A DNA stretch of 11,378 nt, taken from an uncultured Clostridia bacterium. Its GTDB lineage: Bacteria > Bacillota > Clostridia > TANB77 > RGIG9151. The stretch spans positions 1-11,378 of the forward strand of contig CAKSUD010000055.1 of assembly GCA_934500865.1 (NCBI GenBank), in the 5' to 3' direction. Made by a program: the position numbers and the translations under genes. The notes under the pieces are model-generated. The model was not told the origin of the DNA and searched no databases. It worked only from the letters and a program-made list of their open reading frames with translations. How positions within the stretch are numbered: the stretch's first letter is position 1; every line of letters begins with the position of its first letter. Shown here one piece after another: positions 1 to 6,316 of this stretch.

Positions 1-152
1 GGTTCATCTAAGAAATATAAAGATATCTCTTCTACTTCTTATCTTTATAAGAAGGGAAATTACGTAAAATTCACTTATAGTGGTGATGAAATTACAAAGA
101 TGGCTGTTGCTACTTCTAAATCGAAATTAGATTCTTCTAGCAGTAGCTCTTC
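1..152 (+). repeat. Long direct repeat, copy 1 (period 312 bp)
   Basis: Bases 1-152 match bases 313-464 at 148 of 152 positions. The differences are 78 T/C, 106 G/A, 123 G/A and 147 C/T. Three are synonymous and one changes Val to Ile. The repeat is in frame (312 = 3 x 104) and starts at or before the window edge. Confidence 0.93.
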
Positions 153-738
153 ATCAGATAAAACTATAACAGGTCAAATAACAAAAGTTAGCAAAGCTGA
201 CGGGTATATTGTTGTTGATGATGATTACATTTTAATGGATGATGATATTGACGAGTATGACGAAGGAGACGAAGATTACTACTATAATAGTGATACTTCT
301 TTCACATACAATGGTTCATCTAAGAAATATAAAGATATCTCTTCTACTTCTTATCTTTATAAGAAGGGAAATTACGTAAAATTCACTTACAGTGGTGATG
401 AAATTACAAAGATGGCTATTGCTACTTCTAAATCAAAATTAGATTCTTCTAGCAGTAGTTCTTCCGGCAGTATATCCAATAACTACATTTTGGGAACTAT
501 AACTGACTTTGATGAAGATTATATTGACATCGAAGACGAAGATGGCGAAGAATACACATTTGAAATTGGTAGTGATTGCGTAATAATTGAACGCTCTTCT
601 GATGACCCAGAGGGAGATTTATATGGCTATGCTAAGAACTATGATGATGTTTTAGAAGAAGATGACGAAGTTTTAATATTCGTTTACAAAAAAACTTCTA
701 GCAAATACTATACAAGTTTAATAATTTTAATGGATTAA
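1..738 (+). CDS. Repetitive acidic Ser-rich protein, probable cell-surface protein (5' partial)
   Basis: The reading frame is open from the first base, so this is the last 245 residues of a longer protein; the internal ATG at 100 is not a real start. It contains two copies of a module with a period of 104 residues. Each module has a conserved Tyr/Lys-rich stretch (GSSKKYKDISS, then KGNYVKFTYSGDEITKMA) followed by a Ser-run linker. Between and after these lie very acidic segments rich in Asp, Glu and Tyr, with short beta-like patterns (TGQITKVSKADGYIVV; LGTITDFDEDYIDIE). The modular, beta-rich, Ser-linked architecture resembles repeat regions of exported surface or S-layer-associated proteins in Clostridia. 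No signal peptide, anchor or SLH domain is visible because the N-terminus is missing. The two copies are almost identical at DNA level, which suggests recent duplication. The function is unknown and the surface assignment is an inference. Confidence 0.75.
   Translation, partial: GSSKKYKDISSTSYLYKKGNYVKFTYSGDEITKMAVATSKSKLDSSSSSSSSDKTITGQITKVSKADGYIVVDDDYILMDDDIDEYDEGDEDYYYNSDTSFTYNGSSKKYKDISSTSYLYKKGNYVKFTYSGDEITKMAIATSKSKLDSSSSSSSGSISNNYILGTITDFDEDYIDIEDEDGEEYTFEIGSDCVIIERSSDDPEGDLYGYAKNYDDVLEEDDEVLIFVYKKTSSKYYTSLIILMD
313..464 (+). repeat. Long direct repeat, copy 2 (period 312 bp)
   Basis: This is the second copy of the repeat at 1-152. Identity ends within the Ser-codon run, where the sequence changes to the unique C-terminal domain. 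It encodes the same Tyr/Lys-rich module and Ser linker. Confidence 0.93.
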
Positions 739-800
739 TGGAATAAAGTTTCTTCCATTTGACTATACTTTAGTAAAACAAACTTATGGAGGTTAGTCTT

Positions 801-1079
801 ATGGAAGAAACTTTTAGTAATTTAACGCATATTGAAAAAAAGGACAATAGCATAATAGATTACTTCATAGATAAATTTTCAAAAACGAAACCCGATGATT
901 TAGAACTTCAAGAATTAGTTAAATGTTTAAAAACGGCTCAAATCGAATTTGAAACTGCCGTTAATAATTATGAGTTTGCAAGTGATCCGGAGTTAATTGA
1001 TTACTATACATACAACATAAAAGCAACTCAAACAAGATATCAATATTTACTGCGAAAAGCTAAAGAAAAAGGGTTATAA
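801..1079 (+). CDS. yaaL: DUF2508 / YaaL-family small protein
   Basis: This encodes a 92-residue, charged, largely helical protein with no membrane segment. It has the YaaL/DUF2508 pattern: a helical pair around LQELVKCLKTAQIEFETAVNNYEFASDPELIDYYTY (residues about 40-75), then a basic C-terminus (YLLRKAKEKG). The start at 801 is chosen over an in-frame ATG at 786 because GGAGG (788-792) overlaps that earlier ATG and sits 8 bases before 801. It is followed after 10 bases by bofA, the usual yaaL-bofA pair of sporulating Firmicutes. The recR gene that normally precedes it is absent. The biochemical role of the family is not established. The assignment rests on length, pattern and neighbour; the pattern is moderate and the context strong. 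Confidence 0.8.
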   Translation: MEETFSNLTHIEKKDNSIIDYFIDKFSKTKPDDLELQELVKCLKTAQIEFETAVNNYEFASDPELIDYYTYNIKATQTRYQYLLRKAKEKGL

Positions 1080-1089
1080 GGAGGATAAA

Positions 1090-1341
1090 ATGAATTCTGT
1101 ATTAGTTTATATTTTGGCAGTTGTTGGGGTATGCCTAATTGCAAAACTTTTGTCAGCCCCTCTTAAGATTGTTTTTAAGTTACTGGCAAACGCGATTGTG
1201 GGTGCAATAGTACTTGTCTTAATAAATTTTATTGGTGGTTTCTTTGCATTCCACATTGATTTGAATTTCATAACAGCGTTAATTGCCGGAGCCTTGGGAG
1301 TGCCCGGGGTAATTATTTTGGCAATAATCGAGTTACTGTAA
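1090..1341 (+). CDS. bofA: BofA, inhibitor of pro-SigK processing
   Basis: BofA is a small integral membrane protein of the mother-cell-derived outer forespore membrane. With SpoIVFA it holds the SpoIVFB protease inactive until the forespore signal arrives. This 83-residue protein has the typical length. It has two long hydrophobic segments (about 2-20 and 28-52) and a C-terminal hydrophobic, Gly-rich part (LIAGALGVPGVIILAIIELL), whose GxxGVPGV pattern is the family hallmark. An AAGGAGG ribosome binding site at 1078-1084 overlaps the stop of the preceding gene, so the two are translated from one mRNA. Transcription ends at the hairpin at 1354-1379. No SigK or SpoIVF genes are in view. Confidence 0.92.
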   Translation: MNSVLVYILAVVGVCLIAKLLSAPLKIVFKLLANAIVGAIVLVLINFIGGFFAFHIDLNFITALIAGALGVPGVIILAIIELL

Positions 1342-1353
1342 ATACATATAATT

Positions 1354-1379
1354 AGGACCTGTAAAAAGGTCCTTTTTTT
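1354..1379 (+). terminator. Rho-independent terminator after bofA
   Basis: A perfect 7-bp stem (AGGACCT, loop GTAAAA, AGGTCCT) is followed by a run of T from 1373 to 1379. It lies 12 bases after the bofA stop and 4 bases beyond the end of the convergent ymxH gene. It may also slow transcription coming from the other side, although the opposite strand has no good T run. Confidence 0.93.
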
Positions 1380-1383
1380 CTGC

Positions 1384-1623
1384 CTATTCTAATTCTACCA
1401 AAATAATCTCTTCCCCTATTCTTCGGATATTTTCCCACGGAATTACAATGTCAGAGCCACCTCTAAAAAAGCAAGGAAATAATCCCTGATTACATCCGGG
1501 GACAACTATTGCGTTTACTGTTCCCGTACAGTAATCTATATCTACATCACATACACATCCAAGTCTTTTAGCGTCACAAATATTAATCACTTCTTTATGT
1601 CTAAAGTCTATTACTTTACTCAT
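1384..1623 (-). CDS. YlmC/YmxH-family sporulation protein (PRC-barrel-like)
   Basis: This encodes a 79-residue protein beginning SKVIDFRHKEVINICDAKRLG, followed by GCVCDVDID, VVPGC and a C-terminal IPWENIRRIGEEIILVEL. That is the PRC-barrel-like pattern of the YlmC/YmxH sporulation family. The start is set by GGGAGGT at 1630-1636 (complement). An upstream in-frame ATG at 1692 would extend the protein through the sigG terminator hairpin and is rejected. It lies directly downstream of sigG, a common neighbour relation in Clostridia. The sigG terminator at 1653-1681 separates them, so expression needs read-through or a promoter I cannot identify. The molecular role is not established. Four Cys residues are present (19, 26, 28, 36), a possible metal or disulfide feature. 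Confidence 0.88.
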   Translation of the reverse strand: MSKVIDFRHKEVINICDAKRLGCVCDVDIDYCTGTVNAIVVPGCNQGLFPCFFRGGSDIVIPWENIRRIGEEIILVELE

Positions 1624-1652
1624 ATATGTACCTCCCAACTTTTTAATAACAC

Positions 1653-1681
1653 AAAAATGCAGAAGCCAAAGCTTCTGCATT
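1653..1681 (-). terminator. Terminator between sigG and ymxH
   Basis: A perfect 11-bp inverted repeat (AATGCAGAAGC, 4-base loop, GCTTCTGCATT) lies 28 bases after the sigG stop. Read on the minus strand it is followed by TTTTTG, giving an intrinsic terminator for sigG. The ymxH start is only about 30 bases further on, so this could act as an attenuator for ymxH. Confidence 0.88.
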
Positions 1682-1708
1682 ATATTATTCATTTTTTTAT
1701 TCTTTAGT

Positions 1709-2479
1709 TCATATATACCTTCTCATATGCGTTAACGCACTTTTTTCTAGCCTCGAGACTTGTGCCTGAGATATTCCTATCTCATCAGCCACTTCAATTT
1801 GTGTTCTACCATCAAAAAATCTTTTCCTCAAAATTAGTTTTTCTCTATCATTTAACTTTGACATTGCTTCACTTATAGCCAAATCAGAAATCCATTTTTC
1901 ATCTGTGTTTTTGGCGTCTCCCACTTGGTCCATAACAAATAGTGCATCTCCATCATCGTGATAAACAGGTTCAAATAAAGAAATTGGCTCTTGAATTGCA
2001 TCTAGTGCCATAACAACTTCTTCTTTGGGTACTCCCATTTCCTTTGCAATCTCCATTATAGTTGGTTCTTTATTGTTTGTACTTATTAACTTCTCTTTTG
2101 CCTGTAAGGCTTTATATGCCGTATCCCTAAGTGAGCGGCTTACTCTAATCGAATTATTATCTCTTAAATACCTTCTTATTTCTCCTATTATCATAGGAAC
2201 TGCATAAGTAGAAAATGTAACTTCGTGTTTTAAATCAAAATTATCTATCGCTTTTATTAATCCTACACAACCTATTTGAAACAAATCGTCTATATTTTCT
2301 CCTCTGTTTGTAAAACGTTGTATTACACTCAACACAAGTCTTAAATTGCCGTTTGCAAACTCCTGCCTTGCTTCTTTATCCCCTTTGCTAATTTTAATCA
2401 ACAATTCTTTCTTTTTATCATTGTCTAAGACAGGAAGCTTAGTTGTATTAACACCGCATATTTCAACTTTATTAATCAA
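1709..2479 (-). CDS. sigG: RNA polymerase sporulation sigma factor SigG
   Basis: This is the late forespore sigma factor, active after engulfment. The 256-residue sequence keeps the signature NKVEICGV N-terminus, NGNLRLVLSVIQRF in region 2.1, DDLFQIGCVGLIKAIDNFD, and FSTYAVPMIIGEIRRYLRDN in region 2.3-2.4. It also has the RVSRSLRDTAYKAL region-3 motif, and a region-4 helix-turn-helix ending EIGISQAQVSRLEKSA. It aligns with B. subtilis SigG without gaps in these blocks. The start is TTG at 2477-2479, because GGAGG (2488-2492, complement) lies 8 bases before it. A TTG two codons earlier would have only a 2-base spacer, and the chosen start also fits the known N-terminus. The gene has its own SigF-type promoter and a leader inverted repeat that covers the ribosome binding site. 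Confidence 0.97.
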   Translation of the reverse strand: MINKVEICGVNTTKLPVLDNDKKKELLIKISKGDKEARQEFANGNLRLVLSVIQRFTNRGENIDDLFQIGCVGLIKAIDNFDLKHEVTFSTYAVPMIIGEIRRYLRDNNSIRVSRSLRDTAYKALQAKEKLISTNNKEPTIMEIAKEMGVPKEEVVMALDAIQEPISLFEPVYHDDGDALFVMDQVGDAKNTDEKWISDLAISEAMSKLNDREKLILRKRFFDGRTQIEVADEIGISQAQVSRLEKSALTHMRRYI

Positions 2480-2481
2480 GC

Positions 2482-2535
2482 CCAAAACCTCCTTTGTAAT
2501 AATCTATATTAATTATTTCCAAAATAGGTTTTCGG
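2482..2535 (-). promoter_or_regulatory. Inverted repeat sequestering the sigG ribosome binding site in read-through mRNA
   Basis: On the minus strand AAAACCT (2526-2532) pairs with AGGTTTT (2484-2490). CC/GG extends the stem past a single bulged G. Inside, TTTG (2520-2523) pairs with CAAA (2493-2496) and AATAAT (2512-2517) with ATTATT (2498-2503). The downstream arm contains the GGAGG ribosome binding site. The upstream arm lies within the promoter, before the predicted start near 2505, so only RNA initiated further upstream can fold this way. B. subtilis spoIIIG has a leader hairpin of the same logic. The pairing is visible in the sequence; the function is inferred. Confidence 0.65.
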
Positions 2536-2540
2536 TATAC
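2512..2540 (-). promoter_or_regulatory. SigF/SigG-type promoter of sigG
   Basis: The -35 element GTATA (2536-2540) and the -10 element GGAAATAAT (2512-2520) are separated by 15 bases. This fits the forespore SigF consensus (GYWTA, 15-16 bases, GGNRANAMT) at every defined position. Transcription should start near 2505, about 25 bases before the TTG start codon. SigF, and then SigG itself, transcribe sigG in Bacillus. Confidence 0.82.
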
Positions 2541-2566
2541 TTAAAAGAAAATTTATATTACTCTAG

Positions 2567-3766
2567 TTAATCAATTATCCCAAGAGCGATTTTTAACTTC
2601 AAAATACGAAGAACCGATTCGTTAATTCGTTCTTCAGAGATTTCGCCTTCATCAATAGCTTTCAAAACTGCGGGAACTTGGATTTCAAAATCTGTGCAGC
2701 ATAACAAGTCATTCCCTGCTTGTACAGCCAAGACTGCTGTCTCGGTGTCATTAGCAAAGTCTCTAACTCCATCCATAAATAAATCGTCAGTTATAACTAC
2801 TCCGTTAAAATTTAATTCAGTCCGTAAAATATTATGTACTTTAGCAGATAAAGATGCCGGATATTCGCTGTCCATACACTCTACTATATTATGAGACACC
2901 AATACTATATTTGCTCCCGCATCAATTCCGGCTAAAAACGGAATAAAATCATTATCTTTGAACGTGTTATATGGTCGTTTATCATATGCAATTCCCGTAT
3001 TAGTGTCCATATTATTCCCATAGCCAGGGAAGTGCTTTAATACGCTCCCCATTCCTTCTTTCTTCATTACTTCAACTACCGTTCGAACATATTCTGCTGT
3101 TTGCTTAGCATTCTTTCCGAAGCTTCGCTCATAAATAAAGTCATTTGAATCTTGCGAAACATCACAAACAGGTGCAAAATTTAAATTAACCCCTAAACTA
3201 CGCAATAATCCGCATTTTTCCTCAGTATCACTCTTTATCAATTCAAATCCGCCCTCTTTATAAAGTGCTTGTGATGACCAAAATGGTACTGCACGTAATT
3301 TTCGATTAATACTAATCCTATTAACCTGTCCTCCTTCCTCATCCACTCCGATGAATAAAGGAATTTGAGCAGCTTTTTGGTAACTTTGAACGTTCTTTGT
3401 CACTTCATCTTTCGTCTTATCCGAAAAATCTCTAGCAAAAAGAATATAACCTCCAAGATTATATTTCTTAAGTTTCTCTATGGCATTTTCCTCCGGACAC
3501 CTTGCAATAAACATTTGCCCAACTTTTTCTTCTAACGTCATATTACTTAAAAGTTGTTGTGCCTTTTCATCAATAGACACTTCTTCTGCACTGCTATCCT
3601 CGTTTTTTTCGTATTCAACATCATTATTTTTTATTTCCTCAGATGGTAATTTGGTTACCGGAATGTAATCAAAAAAATACAAAACACTCACAATAACAGC
3701 AACACAAAGTAAAACAATTATAACCGGTAGCAAAATACTGCCACAATTTAGCCTTTTTCTTATCAT
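2567..3766 (-). CDS. Membrane-anchored glycoside hydrolase family 3 (NagZ-like)
   Basis: This encodes a 399-residue protein with a basic N-terminus, one membrane segment (about 11-31) and an acidic linker to residue 62. A GH3 beta-N-acetylhexosaminidase-type barrel follows: LTLEEKVGQMF, the GVDEEGGQVNR block at 140-150, KHFPGYG at 244-250, and ITDDL with the nucleophile Asp327. Family members remove N-acetylglucosamine from peptidoglycan fragments. In NagZ enzymes the general acid/base is an Asp-x-His pair after KHFPG; here it reads Asp254-Thr-Asn256 (codon AAT), so the His is replaced by Asn. The gene lies between sigE and sigG with no terminator on either side, suggesting a sporulation role in wall remodelling at the outer face of a membrane. 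A weak SigE-like -10 (GATACAAT, 3825-3832 complement) is upstream. A 7-bp stem (3779-3807) precedes the ribosome binding site. Confidence 0.92.
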   Translation of the reverse strand: MIRKRLNCGSILLPVIIVLLCVAVIVSVLYFFDYIPVTKLPSEEIKNNDVEYEKNEDSSAEEVSIDEKAQQLLSNMTLEEKVGQMFIARCPEENAIEKLKKYNLGGYILFARDFSDKTKDEVTKNVQSYQKAAQIPLFIGVDEEGGQVNRISINRKLRAVPFWSSQALYKEGGFELIKSDTEEKCGLLRSLGVNLNFAPVCDVSQDSNDFIYERSFGKNAKQTAEYVRTVVEVMKKEGMGSVLKHFPGYGNNMDTNTGIAYDKRPYNTFKDNDFIPFLAGIDAGANIVLVSHNIVECMDSEYPASLSAKVHNILRTELNFNGVVITDDLFMDGVRDFANDTETAVLAVQAGNDLLCCTDFEIQVPAVLKAIDEGEISEERINESVLRILKLKIALGIID

Positions 3767-3778
3767 AGCTTTCCTCCT

Positions 3779-3807
3779 AAAGAGATTATCGCTTATATAT
3801 TCTCTTT
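3779..3807 (-). promoter_or_regulatory. Hairpin in the leader of the GH3 gene
   Basis: AAAGAGA and TCTCTTT form a 7-bp stem around a 15-base loop, immediately before the AGGAGG ribosome binding site. Unlike the sigG and spoIIQ repeats it leaves the binding site free. It could stabilise the 5' end or mark a processing point, and no T run follows, so it is not a terminator. Confidence 0.4.
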
Positions 3808-3866
3808 ATATCTACTACGGCATAATTGTATCATAATTTTATATTTTTTGCATATCACATATTAAT

Positions 3867-4577
3867 TTACATCATTTTTGAAATCTCACGTTTTAGTCTT
3901 TTAATTATCTTTTTTTCTAATCTGGATATGTATGATTGAGATATTCCTAACATATCTGCTACTTCTTTTTGAGTCTTTTCTTTACCACTCTTTAACCCAA
4001 ACCTTAGCTCCATTATGTTCTTTTCTCTATTAGTAAGTTTGTCTATTGCACTGTTTAATAACTTTCTATCTACTTCGCCCTCAATTTCTTTATTAACTTG
4101 GTCAGGGTCACCACCTAAAATATCTGATAGCAATAGCTCATTTCCGTCCCAATCCACATTAAGCGGCTCGTCAATAGAAACTTCATTTCTAATCTTTGTA
4201 ATCTTTCTAAGATGCATTAAAATCTCATTTTCAATACATCTTGAAGCATATGTGGCAAGTTTTATATTCTTATTTGTGTCAAATGTATTAATCGCCTTAA
4301 TAAGCCCAATAGTTCCAATAGATATTAAGTCCTCTATCCCAACGCCTGTATTTTCAAATTTTTTTGCTATATATACAACTAATCGAAGATTTCTCTCTAT
4401 CAATACAGGTCGTACATCCTCGCCACACCTCATACGCTTAAGATAATTTTCTTCTTCGCTAGGCTCAAGCGGTGGTGGCAATACATCACTTCCTGCAATA
4501 TAATAAAGACTGTCCTCTACCGTCGCACTAATAATCGGTTCTAATACCTTCATCACAAGTCTTTTTATATCTACCAT
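3867..4577 (-). CDS. sigE: RNA polymerase sporulation sigma factor SigE (pro-form)
   Basis: This is the early mother-cell sigma factor. The 236-residue protein keeps an N-terminal pro-sequence with hydrophobic and basic residues ending in DSLYYIAGS. That matches B. subtilis pro-SigE around its processing site (EVYYIGGS), so it should be made inactive and cleaved. The mature part has ALPPPL-like VLPPPLEPSEEE, ERNLRLVVYIAKKFENTG in region 2.1, and EDLISIGTIGLIKA. It continues with KLATYASRCIENEILMHLR, EPLNVDWDGNELLLSDILG, and a region-4 helix-turn-helix GISQSYISRLEKKII. An AAAGGGGGT ribosome binding site precedes the ATG by about 8 bases. SpoIIGA, the protease that processes pro-SigE and is normally encoded just upstream, is not here. 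The GH3 gene and sigG follow without a terminator. Confidence 0.97.
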   Translation of the reverse strand: MVDIKRLVMKVLEPIISATVEDSLYYIAGSDVLPPPLEPSEEENYLKRMRCGEDVRPVLIERNLRLVVYIAKKFENTGVGIEDLISIGTIGLIKAINTFDTNKNIKLATYASRCIENEILMHLRKITKIRNEVSIDEPLNVDWDGNELLLSDILGGDPDQVNKEIEGEVDRKLLNSAIDKLTNREKNIMELRFGLKSGKEKTQKEVADMLGISQSYISRLEKKIIKRLKREISKMM

Positions 4578-4608
4578 AATAAAAACCCCCTTTTTAGTGT
4601 ATATTAAA

Positions 4609-4641
4609 ATTATACAAACCTAAAAAGGGGAAAATTGTCAT
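4609..4641 (-). promoter_or_regulatory. Candidate long-spacer, Spo0A-type promoter of sigE
   Basis: A perfect -10 TATAAT (4609-4614) lies 21 bases from a -35-like ATGACA (4636-4641). B. subtilis spoIIG has near-consensus boxes separated by an unusual 22 bases and needs Spo0A~P. A partial 0A-like box (ATTGTCATA on the + strand, 4634-4642, 7 of 9 to TTTGTCRAA) overlaps the -35. The -10 is convincing; the -35 pairing and Spo0A control are inferred. Confidence 0.5.
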
Positions 4642-4679
4642 AGTAATGTATTGAAAAACCAATAGTTTCTACAATATTT

Positions 4680-6254
4680 TTACTGTTCGTTTGAATTTTG
4701 CTTAAATCTGACATAGCCCATTTCTTCCCAGATATTAAAATCCAAATTTAGTCGATATAATAATCTAGGTTTTGCACCGGCTCTGTTTTTATCAACAACT
4801 ACGGCATAATATCTTGTGTTGAATAGTTTAGGCTTTTCTAAATCCTTATAGTCGGTTGATTCTTCTTTATCAGCATATTCATAATTTTGATATGTAGTAT
4901 TATTTATTTCTTTTATTAAGCATAAATTATCCAAAACTTCCTTAACAGTACTACTTCCGGATATATCATTAATGTTCATATTTAATGGCAATGTAGTGTT
5001 TTCTAAAAGTTGCATTGTTGAGCCCACGAATACGCCATATTCTTGAGCAATGTTAGACAATACTGTTGCCGTTTTCTTCAATTCGTCTTTATTACCGATA
5101 TGTTCAATATCTGTTTTTAAAGTATCATAGAAAAAGTATTCAATTCCTTCTTTATAGTAATAATTCAATATTATATTTCTCAAATCATCATTACTGTGCT
5201 CAGCAGTATGTAAAAAATGAATTGCATTTTCTCCTTGTTCATTAAGCCAGTTCATTGCAGTTACTGTTTTATTAAATTCACTAGATACTTCAGTAAGTCT
5301 CTTTAAATAATCGTCATTACTCTCGTTTTCACCCTTTAGTACAAATCCCTCTTCATCTACTTCTACTTCCTTATCAGCGTCAGGCCTATACTTTCGTGTA
5401 AGTAATTCTGCTTCCGGTTTTCTTAGGACTTGCTTGTGCATAGCCTGGATTTCTTTATTATTAATAACAGTAGTAGCCAAGCAAAGTTTCATTTTATCTT
5501 CTGTCATTTCGTTTGAGATTATTAATACTTTTTGCTTTTGAACAAACACTAAATAACTTACTAAGTTCATCAAAAATCTACTTTTACCTGCGTTAGATGG
5601 CATAGCAAATGACATTGTCTCGCCTTTTCTTAGCCCTTTAAATGTCCGCGTCATAATTTTAAATGGTAATGATATACCTGTGGTTAAATTATTATCGCCT
5701 TTTAATAAGAAATCCGCCACATCTTTATTTAAGACAACTATGTTGAGTCCACCCATCATGCTGGCTTTGCTAACACTAAGTTCGATTTCCCCCATAGTCA
5801 TTTCTTCATAGCGCTTATAATTCCTGATTTCAGCTACCTTTTCTTGAATTGTAGCTGTTGGTGCATTATCATAACCTTTTTTCAATAAAAACAATTTTCT
5901 AAGTTTTACATATGCTTCTTCAACCGTAAGACCTGACTCCATTGCGACTCTTTTACACTCTTTTATTTGTGAAAACGTTGCATCTGTAGTTTTTGGAAAA
6001 GTAAAATTTGCCTTAGCTTCTTCATTTACATATAACTGACCTTCTCTAAATAAAACAAGCTTATATATATCATCTAGCCAAGAAACAGAAAACCTGCATT
6101 CTTTATGAACAAAATAAAATGCTGCTATTGCCTTTGGATTAATGTGTAGTAAACCCACATAAGCAATTTCCAAATTTTCATCTATAAAATTAGCAGGATA
6201 TTCCTTTTTTAATGAGTCATCTCTTTCATAAATACTCAAAAAAATCCACTCCAT
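4680..6254 (-). CDS. DnaB-like (SF4, RecA-fold) ATPase/helicase-like protein, divergent
   Basis: This 524-residue protein has an N-terminal, mostly helical region (1-160) and a RecA-type domain after it. The Walker A region at 217-225 reads AMPSNAGKS, comparable to RPSMGKT of DnaB but without the leading Gly. ISNEM (246-250) matches DnaB SLEM, whose Glu is catalytic. YFFYDT has the Walker B Asp377. STMQL (411-415) matches the SQL sensor, and DKNRAG (488-493) matches KNRNG with the Arg finger. A charged insertion of about 70 residues (275-345) is unusual. Such proteins are common in phages and mobile elements, so it may be a captured phage gene; the chromosomal replicative helicase would be more conserved. 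It sits where spoIIGA usually is. The ATG at 6254 has no ribosome binding site, while a TTG at 6239 has GGAG 9 bases before it and may be the true start. Confidence 0.72.
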   Translation of the reverse strand: MEWIFLSIYERDDSLKKEYPANFIDENLEIAYVGLLHINPKAIAAFYFVHKECRFSVSWLDDIYKLVLFREGQLYVNEEAKANFTFPKTTDATFSQIKECKRVAMESGLTVEEAYVKLRKLFLLKKGYDNAPTATIQEKVAEIRNYKRYEEMTMGEIELSVSKASMMGGLNIVVLNKDVADFLLKGDNNLTTGISLPFKIMTRTFKGLRKGETMSFAMPSNAGKSRFLMNLVSYLVFVQKQKVLIISNEMTEDKMKLCLATTVINNKEIQAMHKQVLRKPEAELLTRKYRPDADKEVEVDEEGFVLKGENESNDDYLKRLTEVSSEFNKTVTAMNWLNEQGENAIHFLHTAEHSNDDLRNIILNYYYKEGIEYFFYDTLKTDIEHIGNKDELKKTATVLSNIAQEYGVFVGSTMQLLENTTLPLNMNINDISGSSTVKEVLDNLCLIKEINNTTYQNYEYADKEESTDYKDLEKPKLFNTRYYAVVVDKNRAGAKPRLLYRLNLDFNIWEEMGYVRFKQNSNEQ

Positions 6255-6316
6255 TCAATATTTAAATTCCAATATGAATATCGGATTTTTTTGATAAAAA
6301 TTAATCTTTTAAATAA

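Noticed and set aside
738..759. Inverted repeat AATGGAA/TTCCATT after the first gene
   Set aside because: It has only 7 AT-rich pairs and no T run follows, so I do not call a terminator. A 5-base match to the next ribosome binding site is too short to claim a gate.
786..800. Upstream ATG of the YaaL-type gene
   Set aside because: The ATG overlaps the GGAGG that serves the ATG at 801.
3825..3860. SigE-type promoter before the GH3 gene
   Set aside because: GATACAAT fits the SigE -10 at 7 of 8 bases, but the -35 (ATA) is too short to be meaningful in such AT-rich DNA; it is mentioned only in the gene entry.
4015..4446. 143-codon open frame on the + strand
   Set aside because: It is an antisense shadow of sigE, with no ribosome binding site and a low-complexity Ser/Leu/Phe composition.
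4649..4664. Small hairpin TATTG/CAATA after the DnaB-like gene
   Set aside because: It has only 5 weak pairs and no T run after the stem, so read-through toward sigE cannot be excluded.
6255..6316. Possible terminator after spoIIQ
   Set aside because: The stem around 6265-6285 has mismatches, and its T run lies on the + strand, where no gene ends.
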